Notes: generated from the letters alone by a model not told the origin. Counted from the stretch's first letter, positions 53,918-64,000 are shown. The stretch is 64,000 nt of DNA from Gilliamella sp. wkB7 (GCF_001693435.1 NZ_CM004509.1:744001-808000); one strand, 5' to 3'. Translations and numbers: made by a program.

Positions 53918-55618
53918 TTATTCTACAATTATTGCTTTACCTCGACCACGGATATCTGATACAGCATCAGGTTTATTATTGGTAATTTTTATAACCTGAA
54001 TATCTCCACTAAAATCTTGTTGATAAAAGCTATATCCCATCTGCTCAAGTTCAGTTTTCAATTGCTTTGGTACATTATTTTGAAAACTTTCGATATAAAT
54101 AACATTGCTTGGTAATAATTGATGATGATAACGCGGCGCTTGTACAGCTTGTTTCAAAGTCATATGGTTATCAAAAACATTGGTTACAACTTGAAAGATA
54201 GAGGTAAAAATCCTTGAGCCGCCCGGTGTACCAATAACCATTACCACATTATTATCTTTAATGAAGATACTGGGTGTCATCGAAGATAAAGGTCGTTTAT
54301 TGGGTTCTATTGCATTTGCATCTTTACCTACAACACCAAACTGGTTAGCGACACCAGGTTTACTACTAAAATCATCCATCTCATTATTTAGTATAATACC
54401 AGTACCTTGCACAACGACAGCAGAACCAAACCAACCGTTCAGTGTATAAGTATTAGAAGCTGCATTGCCCCATTTATCCACAATTGAAAAATGGGTTGTT
54501 TGTAATTTTTCTCCATTATCTAAACCAGGTTTAACGTGTTCTGTATTGGAAATGCTTTTTGGATTAACTTGTTTAGCCCTTTGAGCCATATAATGAGTAT
54601 TGATTAATTGAGAAACGGGTACGGTTACAAAATCAGGATCTCCCATATATTCCGCTCGATCGGCAAAAACACGTTTTTCTATTTCTGCCATTAGGTGAAT
54701 ATATTTTGATGAATTAACTTTAACACCTTCAAAATCATTCGCTAATTCTTGTTTCATTGATAATAGTTGAATTAAACCTACCCCGCCTGAACTCGGTGGT
54801 GGTGCGGTAATAACTTGCATATCTTGCCAATTTGCAACTAAAGGATCTCGCCATTTTGCTTGATAATTGGCTAAATCACTCTCCGTAATTAAACCATCAT
54901 TTTTTGCCATTTGCTGTGCAATTAATTTAGCGGTTTCTCCTTTATAAAATCCATCACTACCTTGCCTTGCAATACGTTCTAATACTTTTCCCAGTTCAGG
55001 TTGTTTAAACATCTGTCCTTCTTGCATAGAACCAAAATAGTGCTTAAAGTAACCATTGGCTGGTGCCGTTGGTTCTATTTCTTGATAACGAGTTATTAAT
55101 TGCTTATTAACTCTGAATCCATCATTAGCAAAACGAATCGCTGGCGCCATAACTTCTTTCCAACTTAACCGACCAAAGCGTTGATGAACAGCCCACATTC
55201 CCGCAACAGTACCTGGAACACCTGACGCTTTATGAGAATATAAACTCAGATTGTCGATTACATTTTTTTTACCATCCAGAAACATATCTTTATCTGCTTT
55301 GCTAGGTGCAACTTCACGATAATCCAGAAAATAAGGTTTTCCTTCGATCCAAAGTGTCATAAATCCACCACCACCTATATTACCCGCTTCAGGATAAGTA
55401 ACCGCTAATGTAAAAGCTGTAGCGACAGCCGCATCGACAGCATTCCCCTCTTTGGATAACATCTCTTTGGCAGCGATGGCACCATAATAATCAGGAGAGG
55501 CAACCGCACCTGCTTCGAATTTAGGTTGAAGATTTTCAGCGGAAATAGCTTGCTGACTTATCATTAAAAACGCAATAAAACAGCTATACTTGATCAACCT
55601 ACGTTTAAGATAGAACAT
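53918..55618 (-). CDS. ggt: Gamma-glutamyltranspeptidase (periplasmic)
   Basis: Ntn-hydrolase precursor of 566 residues that transfers or hydrolyses the gamma-glutamyl group of glutathione. Signal peptide at residues about 1-26 (KYSCFIAFLMISQQAISA). The autoprocessing site and nucleophile is the second T of EKLQTTHFSIVDKWGNA (about residue 375), splitting the protein into large and small subunits. GNIGGGGFMTLW and TPGGSRIFTSIFQV are conserved substrate-site loops. GGAGG before ATG. Monocistronic. Confidence 0.95.
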   Translation of the reverse strand: MFYLKRRLIKYSCFIAFLMISQQAISAENLQPKFEAGAVASPDYYGAIAAKEMLSKEGNAVDAAVATAFTLAVTYPEAGNIGGGGFMTLWIEGKPYFLDYREVAPSKADKDMFLDGKKNVIDNLSLYSHKASGVPGTVAGMWAVHQRFGRLSWKEVMAPAIRFANDGFRVNKQLITRYQEIEPTAPANGYFKHYFGSMQEGQMFKQPELGKVLERIARQGSDGFYKGETAKLIAQQMAKNDGLITESDLANYQAKWRDPLVANWQDMQVITAPPPSSGGVGLIQLLSMKQELANDFEGVKVNSSKYIHLMAEIEKRVFADRAEYMGDPDFVTVPVSQLINTHYMAQRAKQVNPKSISNTEHVKPGLDNGEKLQTTHFSIVDKWGNAASNTYTLNGWFGSAVVVQGTGIILNNEMDDFSSKPGVANQFGVVGKDANAIEPNKRPLSSMTPSIFIKDNNVVMVIGTPGGSRIFTSIFQVVTNVFDNHMTLKQAVQAPRYHHQLLPSNVIYIESFQNNVPKQLKTELEQMGYSFYQQDFSGDIQVIKITNNKPDAVSDIRGRGKAIIVE

Positions 55619-55820
55619 TTTAAACCTCCTAAAGATAAATAATTAACATCTTCCCATAACTCAAAAAAATAAATTTTATATTGTGAATTTAATGAAAGAG
55701 GTAATAATCAATATAGCATAGAAAATCAAAGAGACGAGCAAATAATGATCAGCACAAATAAAAGCAAGACTGTCTAACTTTGTACTTTATTTAAGTTTTA
55801 GGCTGAAATTTAGAAAAATA

Positions 55821-55862
55821 AAAAGAGCATAAATAATGACATACAATTATCTACGCTCTTTT
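55821..55862 (-). terminator. Probable terminator behind the PTS operon
   Basis: AAAAGAGC and GCTCTTTT arms, 8 bp, enclose a 26-base region that contains a smaller ATAA/TTAT stem. It begins 14 bases beyond the IIC stop, and on the minus strand the T-rich arm runs on into TATTTTT. Confidence 0.6.
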
Positions 55863-55876
55863 CAATCCATTGGCAA

Positions 55877-57226
55877 TTAAGCTAATTGCTCTTGATTTAC
55901 AGATTTAGCCTGTTCTTCTTTATATAGCTTGTTGTCATAAATTTTTACAAATGGAAGATAAATTATCAGTGCTAAGATTGCAGAAAGTATGGCTACAAAC
56001 ATAGCTCGATAATCACCACCAGTACCAATAAACGCACCTAAGCCCATTGGAGATGGCCAAGGTATCAACGCAATGATTGGATTCATAAAACCTGAACTTA
56101 TAGCAAAGTAGCCTAGAGTACCGCATGCCATTGGAGCTAATAAGAATGGTAAAGCAAGATATGGGTTATATACAATTGGCATACCAAAAATGATTGGTTC
56201 ATTAATGTTAAAAATCGCAGGAACCGCTGAGGCACGACCTAAAATCTTTAATTGGCTTGATTTAGCACAAAAAGCAATAAAGAATGTCATAAGAAGTGTT
56301 GAGCCCGAACCACCTAAAATGACCAATGAGTTATTAAATTCACCCGCAAACGGAATGGCTGCTCCACCAACATTTTCATTCATATTGCTAAGCATTATCG
56401 GAGTAATAAAGGCACCGATAATACTTGCACCATGAATACCAACAACCCAAAGAGCATGGATTAAAAATAGAATCACCATAATGCCAAGCCAGCTTTTAGT
56501 TAAATTGGTTACAAAGATAAACGGAATGCCGATGATATTAAAAATGTCAGTACCAAAATAAATCAAAACACCATTTAAAATAATAACTGTAAATGCAATG
56601 ATAAATGTTGGAATAAGTGCAGTAAATGAGCGTGATACTCCTAATGGAACGGTTTCAGGCATTTTAACTACCAAATTACGACGTACACACAGAAAATAAA
56701 GTTGTGTTGCTAAAATTGCCATGACAATTGCAATAAAGATACCAGAAGTTCCTAATCGAGCGACAAAAGGGCTTAGGCGTAAGCCGTTATAGACAGTTGC
56801 ACTTTGATCATTAAATAACACCATCGATCCGTTTTGCATAACTAATTCTGGTAATGTCATGATGAAAGCAAAAACAGATAGCATTGCGCCATTAAGAGCA
56901 TTAACTTTTAAACCAGTCTCTTCTTCCTCGATTTTAGTTAATTCATAACCGACAACAATGTTAAAATAAAGTGCTAATATTCCCATTGTTGCAGTATTAG
57001 CTATCATATAAAGATCTCTTACTCTGAAAACAGAATTATCAAAAGCTGTTTCCAATCCAGTAAAGGTCATCGGTAACGTATTAAACACTAAAAACATCGA
57101 GCCAACGATACAAAAAGGAACTGATGCCATTCCCGCCGCCATTACGGCTCGAACAATCTTAAACTGCGATATTTTTGCCATCGGAGTCATTAGATATTTT
57201 TGTAACAACACAAATCCGTTATTCAT
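55877..57226 (-). CDS. PTS cellobiose-type permease, IIC component
   Basis: Membrane channel subunit of a lactose/cellobiose-family PTS, 449 residues with about ten helices. Recognisable are the N-terminal LLQKYLMTPMAKISQFKIVRA, LWVVGIHGASIIGAFITPIM and the substrate-loop region INEPIIFGMPIVYNPYLALPF that is highly conserved in CelB/ChbC. It imports and phosphorylates beta-glucosides (probably cellobiose or similar) together with IIA and IIB in this operon. GAGGAAAAC precedes the ATG. Last gene of the operon. Confidence 0.9.
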   Translation of the reverse strand: MNNGFVLLQKYLMTPMAKISQFKIVRAVMAAGMASVPFCIVGSMFLVFNTLPMTFTGLETAFDNSVFRVRDLYMIANTATMGILALYFNIVVGYELTKIEEEETGLKVNALNGAMLSVFAFIMTLPELVMQNGSMVLFNDQSATVYNGLRLSPFVARLGTSGIFIAIVMAILATQLYFLCVRRNLVVKMPETVPLGVSRSFTALIPTFIIAFTVIILNGVLIYFGTDIFNIIGIPFIFVTNLTKSWLGIMVILFLIHALWVVGIHGASIIGAFITPIMLSNMNENVGGAAIPFAGEFNNSLVILGGSGSTLLMTFFIAFCAKSSQLKILGRASAVPAIFNINEPIIFGMPIVYNPYLALPFLLAPMACGTLGYFAISSGFMNPIIALIPWPSPMGLGAFIGTGGDYRAMFVAILSAILALIIYLPFVKIYDNKLYKEEQAKSVNQEQLA

Positions 57227-57240
57227 TTTGTTTTCCTCAT

Positions 57241-57738
57241 TTAATTAATGATTTCTTGATAAGCTTGGATTCTTTTAAAATGTTTATCCTCATTACGCTC
57301 AATTTTTTTCAGTTTAATCAGTATAAAAATAGTAAAAACTAAGCTTGCTGCCAAAATTCCTAATAATACGTTTAAAGCCTCTTGTGAATATTTTAAAAAT
57401 GGAAAGAAAAAGTGAAATAATGGGGTATAAATTGAAACAATTAACGTAATGATACTTATCAACATTATCCTATAGAAAAGACTAGCATATCGTAAATGGT
57501 TTTGATGATTTCGATAAAGTCTAATTTGCTCAAAGCTGGTTAAGGTAGCAAGCAAAATGAGCAATAGTGGTAGCACAATGGCAACAGATAAGCTCCCCAT
57601 AAAAAAAACAGCCCAATAGAGGTTTAAAAATAGAAAAAATGCCGTGGTATAACGAACCGCTAAAAAACGATTAAAATAGAGATTAGTCAAACTCATTTTT
57701 TTATGCGTTTTAAGTTGGCTTTCTAATTGAGAATCCAT
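57241..57738 (-). CDS. Unknown four-helix membrane protein within the PTS operon
   Basis: 165 residues. Charged N-terminus (1-25), two close hydrophobic pairs (about 32-68 and 88-145, four helices), and a charged tail ERNEDKHFKRIQAYQEIIN. I recognise no named family. It lies between IIA and IIC with 14-base gaps on each side and an AGAGG ribosome site, so it is co-expressed with the transporter. A role in assembly or regulation of the IIC complex is possible but not shown. Confidence 0.75.
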   Translation of the reverse strand: MDSQLESQLKTHKKMSLTNLYFNRFLAVRYTTAFFLFLNLYWAVFFMGSLSVAIVLPLLLILLATLTSFEQIRLYRNHQNHLRYASLFYRIMLISIITLIVSIYTPLFHFFFPFLKYSQEALNVLLGILAASLVFTIFILIKLKKIERNEDKHFKRIQAYQEIIN

Positions 57739-57752
57739 AGCTGACCTCTTAA

Positions 57753-58091
57753 TTAACGGGATAACTTGTATGTTTGTTGATATAGATGAGACATCTCAAT
57801 AGCAATTTCACGAAGCGTCATTGTGGTCATCAAATGATCTTGAGCATGAACCATGATAATTTCCATTTCAATTTTAGTCCCATTAGCATAAGATTGAAGT
57901 AGCCCTGTTTGCGACTCATGGGCTTCTAAAATCTCATCATTCGCTTCATCTAAAAGCTGATTAGCTTTATCAAACTCACCCTTTCGCATCAATTCGAAAG
58001 CCGAATGGATTTTGGTTTTAGCATTACCACTGTGCAAAATAATATTGAAAGCAGTAATTTGAATATCCTCTGAGCTCATTTTGTCATTCAT
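57753..58091 (-). CDS. PTS lactose/cellobiose-type IIA component
   Basis: All-helical phosphocarrier of 112 residues of the ChbA/LacF family. NIILHSGNAKTKIHSAFELM holds the family start and VHAQDHLMTTMTLREIA (about residues 81-97) contains the phosphorylated histidine (the one in the VHAQDH stretch). It takes phosphate from HPr and passes it to IIB. Its ribosome site is made from the last codons of the regulator gene, GGAGCGTAG, so the two are translationally coupled. Confidence 0.92.
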   Translation of the reverse strand: MNDKMSSEDIQITAFNIILHSGNAKTKIHSAFELMRKGEFDKANQLLDEANDEILEAHESQTGLLQSYANGTKIEMEIIMVHAQDHLMTTMTLREIAIEMSHLYQQTYKLSR

Positions 58092-58093
58092 TG

Positions 58094-60103
58094 CTACGCT
58101 CCTTTTTCAATTAGTTGGATAAAAAGTGATTTAAATTGATTAAAATCTGAAATGTCTAACATCGCCTGTTGCATGGGTAAATCATCAATTAAGTTGACGA
58201 TTGCTTTTGTCATCATGGCTAAGTTTGAATTTTGATAAATAGATGGTGAAATCATAAAAACAAATTTGACGTTCTGATAATTGTCATCCCAAAACAAACC
58301 ATCGGGAATCACGGCAATGGCTATTTTCGCTATCTTGCCAACCGGTATAGCAGGATGTGGAACCACAATTGTGGGACTAAAGAGTATTTCGCCAATGGCC
58401 ATACGTTTTTCCATTTGCTTTTTCATCTCTTGTTTGAAGTTTTTAACTTCATTAACGGATAATAGATCAACTAAATGATCTAATACGGTTTGTCTAGTTG
58501 TCTTTCGATGGCACAAATAAAAATAATCAGCGGCAATATCATCAAAAATCTGAGCAATATAATTTGAATGATTTTGCTTCTTGTGTTCTGTTGTTATTGG
58601 TAAGGAATCTTTGTGTAATAAATTGGGTGCTTGTCTATGAGAAAGATATCGACGAATTGCTTGAACATCCTCTTCACCAAAAAATACTGATACATGAAAT
58701 ACGGGGACTTTAAATACTTTTGATGATAAATCGACAGATGAAATAATAAAGTCAATATCATTTATCATTTCGGGTTCAATTTCATAGTAACCACGGGTTG
58801 CAACTATTTTTACACGCTCATCAAATTCGCTCTGGACCCGACTTTTTAATAATTGTGCACTGCCTACTCCTGTTGCACAAATGATCAAAACTTTAGCCTT
58901 CTGTTCGTTTTTTAACTTTTCAAGTGAAGCTAAAAAATGCAGCGCTAAATACCCCCATTCATCATCATTGACCTTATATTTATTTAAACTAGGTAATTGA
59001 CTTAAATAACGTTTAACTAACATAAAAACATCTAAATATTGATCCTTAATTTCATCTATTAATGGATTTTCTAATTTTATATTTTGTTCTAAACGCACTA
59101 ACATAGGTTTTAGGTGTTGAATTAATCCATTTTTTAATTGTTCATCATGCCAAAAAGGGTAGCCAGTCTCTTGTTGAATTTTTAAAAGTAAATTGGTTAA
59201 TGACGAGCAGAGTTCATCATCAAGAACATCTTGAATTAAATTAGATTTACTCATCAAATGTAAAGTAAGATACATTTGCTCTTCTTTCGGAAAGTGAAAA
59301 CCAATTACAGATTCAATGCGTGCAATGATTTTATTGGCAACTTGGTATTCAAGCGTTGTACTGGTTGAAACGGGCAAATCAAGATTTTGAATAGAAAGTC
59401 CTGATTGTAAACGCTTAATGCTTAGTGATAGATGCAATACAATATTTTGAATCATTACATCAGATAATTTGATATTTGCTTCACGACACTCATCTAAAAT
59501 AATGATAGTAAGAGTATCAAAGCTAATAGCTTCACATGATTGATTGAAATAAGATAAATGGTGTAAAAAATTAATCGAATCTTCATGGAAAAAGTAACTC
59601 ATTATAAAATGACGTTTGGCTTTTTCTTCACCGTCGACAAAAATTAAAGATCGATTTTTTTTAAGGGTTAATTCATAAGCCTGTAATTGAGATTTTATCT
59701 CAGCAATATCTTTATTTAATTGTGATGAACTAATATATAGCTGTTCAGATAACTCTTCAACATCAACTTTTTGACTCTCTAGTAATAACAAATTAAGGAT
59801 AAAATGTTTCCGCTCACTGGCTTCACGACATTGAGATTGTTCAAGATTTTTATCTAATAAATGATGTTCAATTAAAAATAAGTTAAACGAAGTTCTATCT
59901 AAAATTTCTAACTGGAAGCCATAGCCTTGCTTACTGACTATATTACCGCCATTGCGTTCAATTAAACTTTTTAAATCTTTAAGGTAAGTACGTACAGTAC
60001 GGTCAGATAAGGATAATTCCGTAGCAAGTTCTTGACTACTTTTATATTCATTTTTAGAACGAACTAGTAAACTAATGAGTTCTCGTTGTTTATGTTTTAT
60101 CAT
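58094..60103 (-). CDS. PRD-containing transcriptional regulator, BglG/LicR/MtlR type
   Basis: 669 residues with the full set of modules: an N-terminal helix-turn-helix (ELATELSLSDRTVRTYLKDL), a second HTH-like region, two PTS regulatory domains (about 175-280 and 290-400), a IIB-like domain with a phosphorylatable cysteine in VLIICATGVGSAQLLKSRV (about 410), and a IIA-like domain at the end with histidine in VVPHPAIPVGK (about 570). Such proteins activate PTS operons according to sugar flux through phosphorylation. It lies inside the operon it probably controls, between IIB and IIA. Confidence 0.9.
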   Translation of the reverse strand: MIKHKQRELISLLVRSKNEYKSSQELATELSLSDRTVRTYLKDLKSLIERNGGNIVSKQGYGFQLEILDRTSFNLFLIEHHLLDKNLEQSQCREASERKHFILNLLLLESQKVDVEELSEQLYISSSQLNKDIAEIKSQLQAYELTLKKNRSLIFVDGEEKAKRHFIMSYFFHEDSINFLHHLSYFNQSCEAISFDTLTIIILDECREANIKLSDVMIQNIVLHLSLSIKRLQSGLSIQNLDLPVSTSTTLEYQVANKIIARIESVIGFHFPKEEQMYLTLHLMSKSNLIQDVLDDELCSSLTNLLLKIQQETGYPFWHDEQLKNGLIQHLKPMLVRLEQNIKLENPLIDEIKDQYLDVFMLVKRYLSQLPSLNKYKVNDDEWGYLALHFLASLEKLKNEQKAKVLIICATGVGSAQLLKSRVQSEFDERVKIVATRGYYEIEPEMINDIDFIISSVDLSSKVFKVPVFHVSVFFGEEDVQAIRRYLSHRQAPNLLHKDSLPITTEHKKQNHSNYIAQIFDDIAADYFYLCHRKTTRQTVLDHLVDLLSVNEVKNFKQEMKKQMEKRMAIGEILFSPTIVVPHPAIPVGKIAKIAIAVIPDGLFWDDNYQNVKFVFMISPSIYQNSNLAMMTKAIVNLIDDLPMQQAMLDISDFNQFKSLFIQLIEKGA

Positions 60104-60255
60104 TATCTACTATACCTAAGCTATTAACTAAATCTATCCTAAATGGTTAAATTATTAAAATATCACTTAAAAACTTGAACCATTTTTATGATGCGATCAT
60201 TTAATTAAGCAATCGCATCATATTTAGATCGGTAGAACTGGGATTTTCTTAATTT

Positions 60256-60573
60256 TTAATTAATATTATCCTCAACTAATTTAGCTAACTGCTCTATACC
60301 CGATTGGATAGGGATATAGGCTTGAAATGGAATACTGACTACTGGTTTACCTACTTCATCACCTAATGCTTTTAATTTATCAAACATCATCATGGTTTGA
60401 GGGCTAATTAAAAACAGTGCAAAATCACTATTTTTAATCATATTACTGCCTTGTGTTGCCGATACCGCATCAAGTTCAATAGATTTATTTTGGCTAGCAA
60501 AAAATTCAGTTACCTTTTTAGCCATAAGTGATGATGACATACCTGCAGCACAAATAATTAACGCTTTTTTCAT
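60256..60573 (-). CDS. PTS lactose/cellobiose-type IIB component
   Basis: 105 residues; phosphocysteine loop at the N-terminus, ALIICAAGMSSSLMAKKV, with Cys at residue 8 followed by the conserved GMSSS. It receives phosphate from IIA and hands it to the sugar in IIC (ChbB/CelA family). AGGAGA before ATG. Second gene of the operon, 24 bases after the glucosidase; the 152 bases to the regulator show no clear terminator. Confidence 0.93.
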   Translation of the reverse strand: MKKALIICAAGMSSSLMAKKVTEFFASQNKSIELDAVSATQGSNMIKNSDFALFLISPQTMMMFDKLKALGDEVGKPVVSIPFQAYIPIQSGIEQLAKLVEDNIN

Positions 60574-60597
60574 AATCTCTCCTAATGAATTTTATCG

Positions 60598-62061
<1,464 letters not shown>

Positions 62062-62104
62062 TCAACTTCAGTATAAAAGGAAAAATAATTAATTACTAAC
62101 CAAC

Positions 62105-62128
62105 TTTTTCCTTATTGATAAGGAAAAA
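62105..62128. promoter_or_regulatory. Palindromic site upstream of the beta-glucoside PTS operon
   Basis: TTTTTCCTTAT and its reverse complement are separated by TG, a 24-base perfect dyad 70-95 bases upstream of the glucosidase ATG. Its right half-site AAGGAAAAATAAT recurs at 62077-62089 and, shortened, at 62148-62155. Spaced copies suggest binding of a regulator, perhaps the PRD protein of the operon. Confidence 0.55.
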
Positions 62129-62155
62129 TAATAAATAAAAACATAATAAGGAAAA

Positions 62156-62176
62156 TTTATCTTACATTAAGATAAA
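62156..62176. repeat. Inverted repeat upstream of the PTS operon
   Basis: TTTATCTT-ACATT-AAGATAAA, 8-bp perfect arms, 122-142 bases upstream of the glucosidase start. A second possible operator; AT-rich, so chance cannot be excluded. Confidence 0.35.
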
Positions 62177-62239
62177 GAGATAAAATTGGAGAAGAAAAGA
62201 TAAAAATGCCATCTAATTAGATAGTTAAATAGTAAAATT

Positions 62240-62271
62240 TGGCAGTTTAACTTTTTTCTTAATTACTGCCA
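62240..62271 (-). terminator. Possible terminator behind the sigma factor operon
   Basis: TGGCAGT and ACTGCCA arms with an 18-base loop, 32 bases beyond the AhpD-like stop. The better T tract (ATTTTTT) is on the plus strand, so it fits the minus-strand operon only moderately. Confidence 0.35.
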
Positions 62272-62302
62272 TTTTTTAAAATACGATTATAACAAATAGA
62301 AT

Positions 62303-62641
62303 TTAACTATTATTTTGTTCAAACAGGCGCATTGCTAACAGACCGTGAGCCATGGTTGCGCCAGCTCTTACCGATGCGGAAATCGAAATCAATTCAGCCA
62401 ACTCATCAACGGTTGCCCCTGCTCGTTTTGCACCTTTAACATGAACATCAATACAATAAGCACATTGCGTCGTAAGTGCTATAGCTAATGCAATTAATTC
62501 TCGTGTTTTTGTTGGAATAACTCCATCAGTTCGCTTAATCGTCTGCTGATCAAAATGTATAAATGCTTGGGTTTCATTGGGTGCATATTTCAATAATGAA
62601 GCAAGATATTTAAAATCACTACTTGATTGATAATTACTCAT
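62303..62641 (-). CDS. Carboxymuconolactone decarboxylase/AhpD-like peroxidase-type protein
   Basis: 112-residue all-helical protein of the CMD/AhpD family. The AhpD-type redox motif is present, CAYCIDVHVKGAKRAGAT (about residues 52-69): CxxC followed by H four residues on, as in alkylhydroperoxidases. Upstream TDGVIPTKTRELIALAIAL is the family's helix before the active site. Last gene of a three-gene minus-strand unit with the small CPxC membrane protein (one base apart) and the sigma factor. Probably a thiol-dependent peroxide or electrophile defence protein. Confidence 0.85.
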   Translation of the reverse strand: MSNYQSSSDFKYLASLLKYAPNETQAFIHFDQQTIKRTDGVIPTKTRELIALAIALTTQCAYCIDVHVKGAKRAGATVDELAELISISASVRAGATMAHGLLAMRLFEQNNS

Positions 62642-62642
62642 G

Positions 62643-62843
62643 TTATTCTCCTTTTTGTATTTGTCGTTTTTTAATTAAACCGAAAAACCAACAAGCAGGA
62701 CAGCCTCGTAACAAAATAACTGCACAAAGAATAAAAAACAGTTGTGTAACAAGTGAAAGTTGAAATACAAAGACTCCTATAATCAATATAACTGCATACA
62801 ACCCTCTTATTAAATCTAAAGTTATTGAATTACGACAATACAT
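62643..62843 (-). CDS. Small membrane protein with CPxC motif (DUF2892-like)
   Basis: 66 residues with two hydrophobic segments (about 8-27 and 29-45) and then RGCPACWFFGLIKKRQ. The two-helix hairpin with a C-P motif near its end resembles DUF2892/YgaP-type membrane parts. One base before the AhpD-like gene and 20 after the sigma factor gene, so surely co-transcribed. The CPAC pair may be redox-active with the downstream CxxC protein (inference). Confidence 0.7.
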   Translation of the reverse strand: MYCRNSITLDLIRGLYAVILIIGVFVFQLSLVTQLFFILCAVILLRGCPACWFFGLIKKRQIQKGE

Positions 62844-62863
62844 AATGCTCTCCTATTGTTAAT

Positions 62864-63397
62864 TTAAATATTAGAAATTTTTTGTGAATTAATTTGTTCT
62901 TTTATTATTGTTCTAGCTCGGTGCAATCTGCTTTTTACGGCTTGGACACTAATGCCTAATTTGGTCGCAACTTCAGGAGAGGAATATTCCTGAACATCTT
63001 TTAAAATTAGGACTTCTCGATAGATTAATGGCAAAACAATAATTGCATTAATTAAGTCAATTTTTAGATCCATATCAAGGTATGTTGCAGGCAAATTATC
63101 AAGTTCAAAGTCTGAATTAATAGTTTTTGAGCGCCTAATTTTAAATAACCGATAGCATTCTCGTTCAACTATACGAAATAACCATCCTGTAAACGTTGCT
63201 ACTGTTTTTAACATCCCTATTTTTCGATATAACTGCCATAATGCAATTTGAACAGCATCCTCAACATCTTCTGAGGTTGAACATGTTCTTCGAGCGAATC
63301 GTTTAATATCGGGCTGACAAATCAACAATAACTTTTCAATTGCTTGTTCATCTCCCTGACAAGCTAATTTGATTATTTGTTCTCTGTTTTTACTCAT
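62864..63397 (-). CDS. ECF-like sigma-70 family sigma factor
   Basis: 177 residues with region 2 (DVEDAVQIALWQLYRKI followed by FTGWLFRIVERECYRLFKI, about residues 40-90) and region 4 (YREVLILKDVQEYSSPEVAT then KLGISVQAVKSRLHRAR, about 125-168); no region 1 or 3, hence ECF-type. No anti-sigma gene is next to it; instead the partner genes encode a CPxC membrane protein and an AhpD-like thiol protein, which suggests a redox-linked signal. First gene of the unit. Confidence 0.88.
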   Translation of the reverse strand: MSKNREQIIKLACQGDEQAIEKLLLICQPDIKRFARRTCSTSEDVEDAVQIALWQLYRKIGMLKTVATFTGWLFRIVERECYRLFKIRRSKTINSDFELDNLPATYLDMDLKIDLINAIIVLPLIYREVLILKDVQEYSSPEVATKLGISVQAVKSRLHRARTIIKEQINSQKISNI

Positions 63398-63714
63398 GTT
63401 TTTTTAATCTTTATTTAATCCGTCATACTCGAATAGTAAAATTAAATGAATTTAATATCATTTTATTTATTAAATAACATACATATATAGAGGCTTAAAA
63501 AAGCAAAAAAGGTTCACAGTTTCAATTAATTTTTTTGAATGGTTATGTTTAAAGATAGGATTGATTAGATAAGCGAATATGAAAGTTTAAATTTTAGATA
63601 ACTAACATAATATTTATTTTATCAAATAGATAATATAACTATTTAATTTTAAATTGAAGATCGATATTAATATTCAATGTTATTAAAAAATAATTTTTAA
63701 ACAATCGACAATAA
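63398..63714. other. Gap upstream of the sigma factor operon
   Basis: 317 AT-rich bases between the YciI-like stop and the sigma factor start, both on the minus strand. It must carry the operon promoter. I see no convincing terminator, operator or small gene. Confidence 0.4.
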
Positions 63715-63999
63715 TTAAATAAATACTTCAAATTCTTTTGCATACTTTGTAGGGATAAATTCTATCAGTTCATACTCGGCAATGTAGTGAATATAGAACG
63801 GATCTTCTTGTATGATTGACATGGCTTGTTCATGACTATCAGCACAACAAAGAATTACACCACCTTTGCGAGGTACTTTGCGACCAGAAGCAATAAAATG
63901 CCCTGATTGATAATAGTGTTCTAGATAATCAATATGTTGTGGTAAATATTTTTCTACTTCATTAATGGGTTTAAGATAGGTAAGAGAAAAAATAAACAT
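63715..63999 (-). CDS. YciI-like (YCII domain) protein
   Basis: 94 residues, complete with ATG at the window edge (63999); the ribosome site lies outside. Ferredoxin-like fold of the YCII family: FIFSLTYLKPINEVEKYLPQ, then HIDYLEHYYQSGHFIASGRK with the conserved His and Asp near the presumed active site, and GGVILCCADSHEQAMSII. Length equals that of typical YciI proteins. Function of the family is poorly defined. Not obviously linked to the sigma operon 317 bases away. Confidence 0.8.
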   Translation of the reverse strand: MFIFSLTYLKPINEVEKYLPQHIDYLEHYYQSGHFIASGRKVPRKGGVILCCADSHEQAMSIIQEDPFYIHYIAEYELIEFIPTKYAKEFEVFI

Positions 64000-64000
64000 T

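Overview
The window is chromosomal DNA of an AT-rich gammaproteobacterium. Housekeeping proteins (UvrB, PurE/PurK, Dgt, FolD, PpiB, LpxH, GrxA, TsaB, YoaA, HinT, NagZ, S6/PriB/S18/L9) closely resemble their E. coli counterparts, but base composition is much lower in G+C and the gene order is only locally enteric. With a sugar-PTS emphasis and an enlarged LPS glycosyltransferase locus, this fits the Orbaceae (Gilliamella/Frischella-like insect-gut symbionts). That placement is inference from gene content, not a phylogeny. I recognise no rRNA, tRNA, CRISPR array or insertion sequence.

Left part (1-27.4 kb), metabolism and maintenance: a purine nucleoside phosphorylase/permease pair (xapA, cut by the window edge, and xapB); a DMT exporter; the D-serine module dsdC / dsdX-dsdA; an orphan small gene; glnK-amtB behind a consensus sigma-54 promoter; purE-purK-dgt; a RidA-family protein (YoaB) and uvrB; the molybdate block modF-modE / modABC with a ModE operator between the divergent units and a ModC that lacks its usual C-terminal domain; lpxH-ppiB-folD; a YggN-like protein; grxA; tsaB and the helicase yoaA.

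Middle part (27.7-48.7 kb), a cell-surface polysaccharide locus, visibly more AT-rich. It has five LgtC/WaaJ-type family-8 glycosyltransferases on both strands, one WaaO-type glycosyltransferase preceded by a decayed partial duplicate of its own 5' end, a GT32-type capsule glycosyltransferase, two tandem MsbA-like ABC flippases, the complete dTDP-L-rhamnose pathway (rmlB-A-C-D) followed by a further sugar-transferase-like gene, a two-domain GT2+GT4 enzyme, and a glycosyltransferase fused to a coiled coil made of eight 42-bp repeats. It ends in a stretch of decayed coding DNA. No O-antigen polymerase, ligase or Wzx flippase is seen here, so the locus most likely builds or varies the LPS core or lipooligosaccharide outer chain (inference).

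Right part (48.7-64 kb): the tightly overlapping run hinT-lpoB-nagZ-tyrR, where TyrR is short and has an altered Walker B; the rpsF-priB-rpsR-rplI operon with its own promoter and an S6:S18-type leader hairpin; gamma-glutamyltransferase; a complete cellobiose-type PTS operon (GH1 6-phospho-beta-glucosidase, IIB, PRD regulator, IIA, an unknown four-helix membrane protein, IIC); a small operon of an ECF-like sigma factor, a CPxC membrane protein and an AhpD-like protein; and a YciI-like protein at the right edge.
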